A stretch of 12,541 nt of DNA. Origin: Bacillota bacterium (lineage in GTDB: Bacteria > Bacillota_A > Clostridia > Peptostreptococcales > Anaerovoracaceae). Positions 7,808 to 12,541 of the stretch are shown here, one piece after another. The stretch covers positions 1 to 12,541 of the forward strand of contig JAFYPY010000083.1 of NCBI GenBank assembly GCA_017547345.1, given 5' to 3'. How positions within the stretch are numbered: the first letter of the stretch is position 1; each line of letters starts with the position of its first letter. Made by a program: the position numbers and the translations under genes. The notes under the pieces were generated by a model. That model had not been told where the DNA came from, did not search any database, and was given only the letters and a program-made list of their open reading frames with translations.

Positions 7808-7834
7808 AAAGAGACCTCAAATTGAGGTCTCTTT
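7808..7834. terminator. Bidirectional intrinsic terminator between convergent operons
   Basis: AAAGAGACCTCAA (7808-7820) and its exact reverse complement (7822-7834) form a stem of at least 11 pairs with a small loop. On the plus strand a T-rich run (TTTTATTCATTTTT) follows. On the minus strand the stem is followed by TTTCTTTTATTAT. It can therefore end both the methionine/peptidase transcript and the gyrA-rsbW-sigB-trpS transcript. Confidence 0.88.
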
Positions 7835-7860
7835 TATTCATTTTTCTTTGGTTTGTTTAT

Positions 7861-7923
7861 TGATATATTCAAGAGCACTTTTGCAGGGCGTATGCCTGAG
7901 GAACCGCGGCTCGAGAGATATCA
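7861..7923. repeat. 63-base imperfect inverted-repeat element, function unknown
   Basis: The ends TGATAT (7861-7866) and ATATCA (7918-7923) pair. GAGC (7873-7876) then pairs with GCTC (7909-7912). Inside lies a small hairpin, CAGG (7884-7887) with CCTG (7895-7898), plus the palindromes CCGCGG and CTCGAG. The core is much richer in G and C than the surrounding A/T-rich spacer. It sits in the 3' untranslated part of the trpS transcript, before the terminator. It could be a small dispersed repeat, a remnant of a miniature mobile element, or a structured RNA tail. No coding capacity is seen. Confidence 0.4.
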
Positions 7924-7929
7924 ATGTAA

Positions 7930-8910
7930 CTATAATCCTAGTCCGAAATTCTTCTTAACTCTCTTCATTGTTTCCTTTGCGATTGCGTCAGCCTTAACTG
8001 CGCCGTCAGCTAGGATATCAAGAAGTTCCTGAGAATGTCTAATTTCTTCGTATCTTTCCTTGATTGGTGCAAGGGCATTAACTGTAACTTCAACAAGATC
8101 CTTCTTGAAGTCGCCGTAGCCTTTGCCTTCATATCTCTTTTCAAGATCTTCGATAGATTCTCCTGAAAGAACGCTATAAATGTTAAGTAGGTTACTGATA
8201 CCCGGCTTGTTTTCAACGTCGAAACGAACAACGCCTTCGGAGTCAGTAGTCGCCTTCATAATTGACTTCTTAATCTTTGATGGTTCATCAAGAAGGGAAA
8301 TTCTGGAGTGAATGTTTTCTGCACTCTTACTCATCTTCTTAGTAGGATCATCAAGAGCCATGATTCTTGCGCCTGCCTTTAGGAATCTACCATCTGGCAT
8401 TACGAAAGTTTTAGGATACTTGCTGTTGATTCTTCCAGCGATATCTCTGCAAAGTTCAATGTGCTGCTTCTGGTCGTTACCAACTGGAACAACATCTGTA
8501 TCATATAAAAGGATGTCTGCTGCCATTAGAACAGGGTATGTGAATAGACCTGTTGGCGCGGATTCCTTATTCTTGCTCTTATCCTTAAACTGAGTCATTC
8601 TGGATAATTCACCTGTATAAGAATTACATGTTAATACCCAGTTTAATTCAGCATGTCCTGGTACATCTGACTGTACGAATACGATGGACTTCTTAGGGTC
8701 AACACCTACTGCTAGGTATAATGCTGCCACATCTAAAATGTGTTCTTTTAAAGCTTTTGGATCCTGAGGAACTGTAATCGCATGCATATCTACGATGCAA
8801 TAGATACATTCATGGTCATCCTGAAGCTCAACGAACTGCTTAAGTGCTCCTAAATAGTTACCTAAGTGGATATTTCCTGTAGGTTGTACACCTGAAAATA
8901 CTCTTTTCAT
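7930..8910 (-). CDS. trpS: Tryptophanyl-tRNA synthetase
   Basis: A cytosolic class I aminoacyl-tRNA synthetase charging tRNA-Trp with tryptophan; 326 residues, the usual bacterial TrpS length. Signatures: the HIGH-type motif in SGVQPTGNIHLGN (residues 6-18); the family block MAADILLYDTDVVPVGNDQKQH (about 129-150), including the indole-recognising aspartate and the GNDQ.QH motif; and KMSKS at 192-196. The start is ATG at 8910, preceded by AAGAAGG ten bases upstream, and only 20 bases separate it from the sigma factor gene. It has no leader of its own large enough for a T-box, unlike many Firmicute trpS genes. Expression is therefore probably by read-through from the gyrA-rsbW-sigB transcript or from a promoter inside the sigma gene. 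The bidirectional terminator lies downstream. Confidence 0.96.
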   Translation of the reverse strand: MKRVFSGVQPTGNIHLGNYLGALKQFVELQDDHECIYCIVDMHAITVPQDPKALKEHILDVAALYLAVGVDPKKSIVFVQSDVPGHAELNWVLTCNSYTGELSRMTQFKDKSKNKESAPTGLFTYPVLMAADILLYDTDVVPVGNDQKQHIELCRDIAGRINSKYPKTFVMPDGRFLKAGARIMALDDPTKKMSKSAENIHSRISLLDEPSKIKKSIMKATTDSEGVVRFDVENKPGISNLLNIYSVLSGESIEDLEKRYEGKGYGDFKKDLVEVTVNALAPIKERYEEIRHSQELLDILADGAVKADAIAKETMKRVKKNFGLGL

Positions 8911-8930
8911 TGGACTAGTGCCTTCTTTCT

Positions 8931-9662
8931 CTAATTATATTTTATTTCTTTTTTGAATTCTTCTATTATTGCTTTTTCTGCACGCGAAACTGTCATCTGA
9001 GACACTCCAAGTGCCTGTGCGATTGCACTTTGTGACTTGTTTTCGATGAATCTTTCCTTAAATATGAATCTGTAACTCTCACTAAAACGATTAAGAACGT
9101 TACTGATGATTTCGTTCATTTCTATGCGTTCGTATCCTGTATCTTCGAAGCCGATGTATCTTTCAAGAGGATTTTCATCGGAATCTTCATTTGTAGATGC
9201 TGCGCTTTCTAGAGAGTAAGTACCGTAAGCTTTGAAGCTTTCCATAGCTTGCATTATTTGTTCATGGCTAAATCCAGTTGCTTCAGATATTTCTTCGATA
9301 GTTGGAGTTTTTCCAAGCTTAACAGTAAGTTCATTTTTTACTTCTTGTACTTTAGTTGCAATTTCTTTAGTTCTTCTAGGGACTTTTAAGCTCCACTGCT
9401 TATCACGGAAATATTTTTTAATTTCGCCTAGTATAGTAGGAGTGGCAAAGCTCTTAAAGTCAAACCCCTTGGAAACATCAAATCTTTCAACTGCAGAAAC
9501 TAAAGCTAGTGCTCCAACCTGGTAAAGGTCATCGTAATCGACGCCTTTACCAAGATATTTTCTGATAAGGATATCAACCATGAAAAGATAATCTTCTACA
9601 ATCTGATTTCTTAGCTCGATGCTAGGATTAGATTTATACTGGTTGAATAATTCTGTGTTCAT
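8931..9662 (-). CDS. sigB: SigB/SigF-type RNA polymerase sigma factor
   Basis: An alternative sigma factor of the sigma-70 family, group 3, 243 residues. Region 2 spans about 21-91, with the core-binding and -10 recognition segment DLYQVGALALVSAVERFD and FDFKSFATPTILGEIKKYFRD. Region 3 covers about 100-140 (KTPTIEEISEATGFS). Region 4 lies at about 185-240, with a helix-turn-helix at 209-230 (QSAIAQALGVSQMTVSRAEK). Its ATG overlaps the stop of the rsbW-like gene by one base (TAATG), typical of co-translated sigma/anti-sigma pairs, with AAAGGA as ribosome binding site at 9669-9674. The position behind gyrA favours a general-stress SigB over SpoIIAC (SigF), which normally sits in spoIIAA-spoIIAB-spoIIAC. 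Sequence alone does not fully separate the two subfamilies. No spoIIAA/rsbV-like gene is adjacent. Confidence 0.82.
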   Translation of the reverse strand: MNTELFNQYKSNPSIELRNQIVEDYLFMVDILIRKYLGKGVDYDDLYQVGALALVSAVERFDVSKGFDFKSFATPTILGEIKKYFRDKQWSLKVPRRTKEIATKVQEVKNELTVKLGKTPTIEEISEATGFSHEQIMQAMESFKAYGTYSLESAASTNEDSDENPLERYIGFEDTGYERIEMNEIISNVLNRFSESYRFIFKERFIENKSQSAIAQALGVSQMTVSRAEKAIIEEFKKEIKYN

Positions 9663-10063
9663 TATTTTTCCTTTACCATCTTAATAGTGTTCTTGCAATT
9701 TTCTTCTTTGATTATTTCTAATTTATCCATTAGGGAAGTGATAACGAAAAGTGCTAAATCTCCTTCGTTAGGACAATCCAAACATGGTCTGTAGAGTTTT
9801 TCGACATTATGTCCTGTGCTCTTATCTCTAACATAGATTTCCATCTTTTCATCATCTATCAGGCAATCTACCTGAAATTTTTCTGCCCAACCTTCTGAAC
9901 CGTGACAGCAGATATTCTTGCATGCTTCACCAACAGCGTTTTTAATATCCTCGATTTGATCGATATTAAATCCTGCATTATCAGCTGCAGATCCTACCGC
10001 AAGTCTTACCATAGTTATATATTCAGGCTTTCCGGGTATTACAAAGGTTAATTTGTCTGCCAT
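9662..10063 (-). CDS. rsbW: RsbW-like anti-sigma factor / serine-protein kinase
   Basis: A GHKL-fold ATPase domain protein, 133 residues, expected to bind and hold the sigma factor encoded just downstream and to phosphorylate an RsbV-type antagonist. The N box is visible as EACKN (E46, N50) with H54-G55. The G1 box is D80-K-S-T-G84, with Ser where the middle glycine usually stands. The G2 box reads GDLALF (101-106), with Ala for the second glycine of the usual GLGLF; LMDKLEI follows, as in the family. Six or more cysteines (C48, C52, C53, C67, C94, C97, C123) are unusual, and C94-x-x-C97 lies in the ATP-lid region. The ATG at 10063 has AAAGGAGG seven bases upstream and is 18 bases from gyrA. 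SpoIIAB is the main alternative. Confidence 0.8.
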   Translation of the reverse strand: MADKLTFVIPGKPEYITMVRLAVGSAADNAGFNIDQIEDIKNAVGEACKNICCHGSEGWAEKFQVDCLIDDEKMEIYVRDKSTGHNVEKLYRPCLDCPNEGDLALFVITSLMDKLEIIKEENCKNTIKMVKEK

Positions 10064-10081
10064 AATACGGCCTCCTTTGAA

Positions 10082-12541
10082 CTATTTTAATTCTATTTGC
10101 TGACCTTCTTTTGGGTCTAACTCTTCTTTAATTTCATTTTCCAATTCATCCTGGCGTGCAACCTTAGCTAATGAGATGATGTTAGTATCTTCCTTAACAT
10201 TCATAATCTTTACGCCCTGAGTTGCTCTGCCAAGTTTAGAAATTTCCTTAGCTTCCATTCTAATGATGATGCCGTCTGAGTTAATTAACATTACATCGTC
10301 TTCATCATCTACAACAATTGCGCCGATTAACTCACCAGTTTTCTTGAATTTCGCCTTGTCGTATGTCAAAAGTCCCTTGCCGCCTCTCACTTGAACCTTG
10401 TATTCTTCGACTTTTGTTCTCTTGCCGTAACCCTTCTGAGTTACTACTAGAAGTTCCTGACCTGGCTCTACAAGTTCCATTGAAACGACTTCATCGTCTT
10501 TTTCTAGTTTAATTGCTCTTACACCACCGGCAATTCTACCCATTGGTCTTACATCTTCTTCAGAGAAGCAGATGCACTTGCCATGCTTAGTAACAATGAT
10601 TACATTGTTATTGCCTGTAGTCTGCTTGATACCGATAAGTTCATCGTCATCTTTTAGATTCATAGCAATTAAGCCAGTTTTTCTATTTGTATCGAAGTTG
10701 GAAAGAGCAGTCTTCTTAATGATACCGTCCTTTGTAACGCCGATTAAGAACTTATCTTCAGCAAATTCCTTGATAGGAATAACAGCCGTTACTCTTTCTC
10801 TCTGAAGTAGGTTAAGGAAGTTAACCACTGGAGTACCCTTAGCTGTTCTAGTTGCTTCTGGAATTTCGTAAGCTTTGATTCTATGAGCTTTACCTGTATT
10901 AGTAAAGAACATTAGGTAATCGTGAGTTGATGTTATGATCATACTCTTTACGAAGTCGTTTTCACGAGTAGTTAGGGCAGTAATGCCTTTACCACCACGC
11001 TTCTGAGCTTTGTAAGTATCCACAGGCACTCTCTTAACATATCCTAGGTGGGAAAGAGTAATACATACTTTTTCTTCTTCGATTAAGTCTTCTTCGTCGA
11101 TTTCCTGAGCGTCAGCCTTAATCTTTGTCTTTCTCTTATCTCCCCATTTATCCTTGATTTCAAGAAGTTCGTCTTTGATAACTCCCATAAGCTTCTTTTC
11201 ATCTGCAAGTAACTCAGCATAATAAGCTATTTTCTTCAGAAGTTCTTCATATTCATTCTGAATCTTCTCTTTTTCTAAGCCTTGTAGTCTGCGAAGCTGC
11301 ATATCTAAGATCGCCTGCGCCTGGATTTCGGAAAGTGTGAATCTTTCCATTAACTTTTCCTTGGCATCATTGTAGCTGCTTCTGATAATTTTGATGATTT
11401 CATCGATATTATCAAGAGCGATTAGATAACCTTCTAAGATGTGAGCTCTTGCTTCAGCTTTTTTCTTATCATAAATAGTTCTTCTTGTAACTACTTCTTT
11501 CTGATGCTTTAGGTATTCAGAAATGATTTCGTGTAAGTTTAGAACCTTTGGTCTACCATCGACTAGTGCAAGCATAATCATTGAGAAGCTGTCCTGCATC
11601 TGAGTATGCTTGTATAGTCTGTTTAAGATGATATTTGGATTAGCATCTCTCTTTAATTCGATAACGATTCTCATACCCTTACGGTTGGATTCATCACGAA
11701 GGTCAGTGATGCCTTCAATTTTCTTATCATTAACTAGGTCTGCAATCTTTTCGATAAGTCTTGCCTTATTAACCTGATAAGGAATTTCTGTTACAATAAT
11801 CTGTTGTTTGCCACGAGCTGCTTCTTCAATTTCAGTTACGGCTCTAACAACAACTTTACCCTGACCAGTTCTGTAAGCTTCTCTCATTGGGCCTTTACCC
11901 ATGATAACTGCCCCAGTAGGGAAGTCAGGACCCTTAACAATCTTGATTAAATCTTCGACTGTTGATTCCGGTTCGTCGATTAACTTTACGCATGCATCGA
12001 TTACTTCACTTAAATTGTGTGGAGGAATTGATGTTGCCATACCTACAGCGATACCATTAGAGCCGTTAACTAATAGGTTAGGGATTCTTGCAGGTAAAAC
12101 TACAGGCTCTTTTTCTTCGCCATCGAAGTTGGCCATAAAATCAACTGTGTCTTTATCTAGGTCTCTTAGCATCTGTAATGCTAGAGGTGTCATTCTTGCT
12201 TCTGTATAACGCATTGCCGCTGCGCCATCACCGTCAACGGAACCAAAGTTACCGTGACCGTCAACAAGAGGGTAATGAGTATTAAATGGCTGAGCAAGTC
12301 TAACCATCGCATCATAAATAGATGAGTCACCATGTGGGTGATATTTACCCATTACTTCACCGACGATACGGGCAGATTTCTTATGTGGCTTGTCCGGAGT
12401 AACTCCAAGACCTGACATACCGTAAAGAATTCTTCTGTGTACCGGCTTAAGTCCGTCTCTTACATCTGGAAGGGCACGACCTACTATAACTGACATGGCA
12501 TAGTCGATATATGAATTTTGCATTTCATCGCTGATTTCATG
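10082..12541 (-). CDS. gyrA: DNA gyrase subunit A (5' end outside window)
   Basis: The breakage-reunion subunit of DNA gyrase, which with GyrB introduces negative supercoils using ATP. The frame is open to the window edge and reads HEISDE before [12 protein letters not shown], so the methionine at 12523 is internal; E. coli GyrA numbering is 16 higher than counting from it. The catalytic tyrosine lies in AMRYTEAR (residue 106 from that Met, E. coli Y122). The quinolone-resistance region reads [12 protein letters not shown], with Ser and Asp at E. coli positions 83 and 87. The C-terminal beta-pinwheel starts near residue 485 and contains the GyrA box QKRGGKG (507-513), which separates GyrA from ParC, plus a second VRGGKG repeat. 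The tail ends in an acidic stretch (EELDPKEG). Only 18 bases separate it from the rsbW-like gene, so the anti-sigma/sigma pair is probably co-transcribed with gyrase. Confidence 0.96.
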   Translation of the reverse strand, partial: HEISDEMQNSYIDYAMSVIVGRALPDVRDGLKPVHRRILYGMSGLGVTPDKPHKKSARIVGEVMGKYHPHGDSSIYDAMVRLAQPFNTHYPLVDGHGNFGSVDGDGAAAMRYTEARMTPLALQMLRDLDKDTVDFMANFDGEEKEPVVLPARIPNLLVNGSNGIAVGMATSIPPHNLSEVIDACVKLIDEPESTVEDLIKIVKGPDFPTGAVIMGKGPMREAYRTGQGKVVVRAVTEIEEAARGKQQIIVTEIPYQVNKARLIEKIADLVNDKKIEGITDLRDESNRKGMRIVIELKRDANPNIILNRLYKHTQMQDSFSMIMLALVDGRPKVLNLHEIISEYLKHQKEVVTRRTIYDKKKAEARAHILEGYLIALDNIDEIIKIIRSSYNDAKEKLMERFTLSEIQAQAILDMQLRRLQGLEKEKIQNEYEELLKKIAYYAELLADEKKLMGVIKDELLEIKDKWGDKRKTKIKADAQEIDEEDLIEEEKVCITLSHLGYVKRVPVDTYKAQKRGGKGITALTTRENDFVKSMIITSTHDYLMFFTNTGKAHRIKAYEIPEATRTAKGTPVVNFLNLLQRERVTAVIPIKEFAEDKFLIGVTKDGIIKKTALSNFDTNRKTGLIAMNLKDDDELIGIKQTTGNNNVIIVTKHGKCICFSEEDVRPMGRIAGGVRAIKLEKDDEVVSMELVEPGQELLVVTQKGYGKRTKVEEYKVQVRGGKGLLTYDKAKFKKTGELIGAIVVDDEDDVMLINSDGIIIRMEAKEISKLGRATQGVKIMNVKEDTNIISLAKVARQDELENEIKEELDPKEGQQIELK

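Noticed and set aside
7861..7923. Possible tRNA or tRNA fragment (a CGGCTCGAG stretch recalls a T-loop)
   Set aside because: No acceptor stem, anticodon arm or correctly spaced D and T arms can be drawn, and the pairing seen is nested in a different order.
11901..12209. Open frame of 102 codons on the plus strand inside gyrA
   Set aside because: It is antisense to a highly conserved part of gyrA, with no start signals and no recognisable product.
10082..12541. Topoisomerase IV subunit A (ParC) instead of GyrA
   Set aside because: An intact GyrA box, QKRGGKG, with a further VRGGKG repeat in the C-terminal pinwheel points to GyrA.

Overview
The window suggests a low-to-moderate GC, anaerobic Firmicute of the class Clostridia. 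The reasons are strong AGGAGG-type ribosome binding sites, AGA/CTA-rich codon use, a methionine synthase split into two genes, and an rsbW-sigB pair placed directly behind gyrA. From memory, a neighbourhood of gyrase genes and sigB also occurs in Clostridioides difficile. The species cannot be named from the sequence alone.

Layout, left to right. (1) The 3' part of an isocitrate dehydrogenase-type gene (1-763, +), closed by a good intrinsic terminator. (2) A six-gene plus-strand operon, 917-7796, with a clear sigma-A type promoter (TTGAAA-17-TATAAT). It holds metF, a stand-alone B12-dependent methionine synthase activation protein, a metH lacking that activation domain, two multi-pass membrane proteins, and a membrane-anchored M20 zinc peptidase resembling PM20D1/carboxypeptidase S. 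Gaps are 0 to 30 bases and every gene after the second has a strong ribosome binding site. (3) A bidirectional terminator at 7808-7834 and an unexplained imperfect inverted-repeat element at 7861-7923. (4) A minus-strand cluster converging on the first operon: gyrA (5' end outside the window), an RsbW-like anti-sigma factor, a SigB/SigF-type sigma factor overlapping it by one base, and trpS.

How the genes work together. MetF makes 5-methyltetrahydrofolate. The split MetH uses it to methylate homocysteine on cobalamin, and the activation protein should rescue oxidised cob(II)alamin with S-adenosylmethionine. The three following genes look like a transport-plus-hydrolysis module for an unknown amide or peptide substrate. 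Their place in the methionine operon suggests, but does not prove, scavenging of an amino acid conjugate. On the other strand RsbW should hold the sigma factor inactive. No rsbV anti-anti-sigma gene lies beside it, and the kinase has altered ATP-site glycines and many cysteines, so its release signal may differ from the classical one.

The best candidates for something undescribed are the two-membrane-protein/M20 module (4898-7796), the cysteine-rich RsbW without an adjacent RsbV, the C-terminal cysteine cluster of the activation protein, and the 63-base inverted-repeat element. No CRISPR array, tRNA, rRNA or intact mobile element is visible, and no gene-free stretch exceeds 300 bases.
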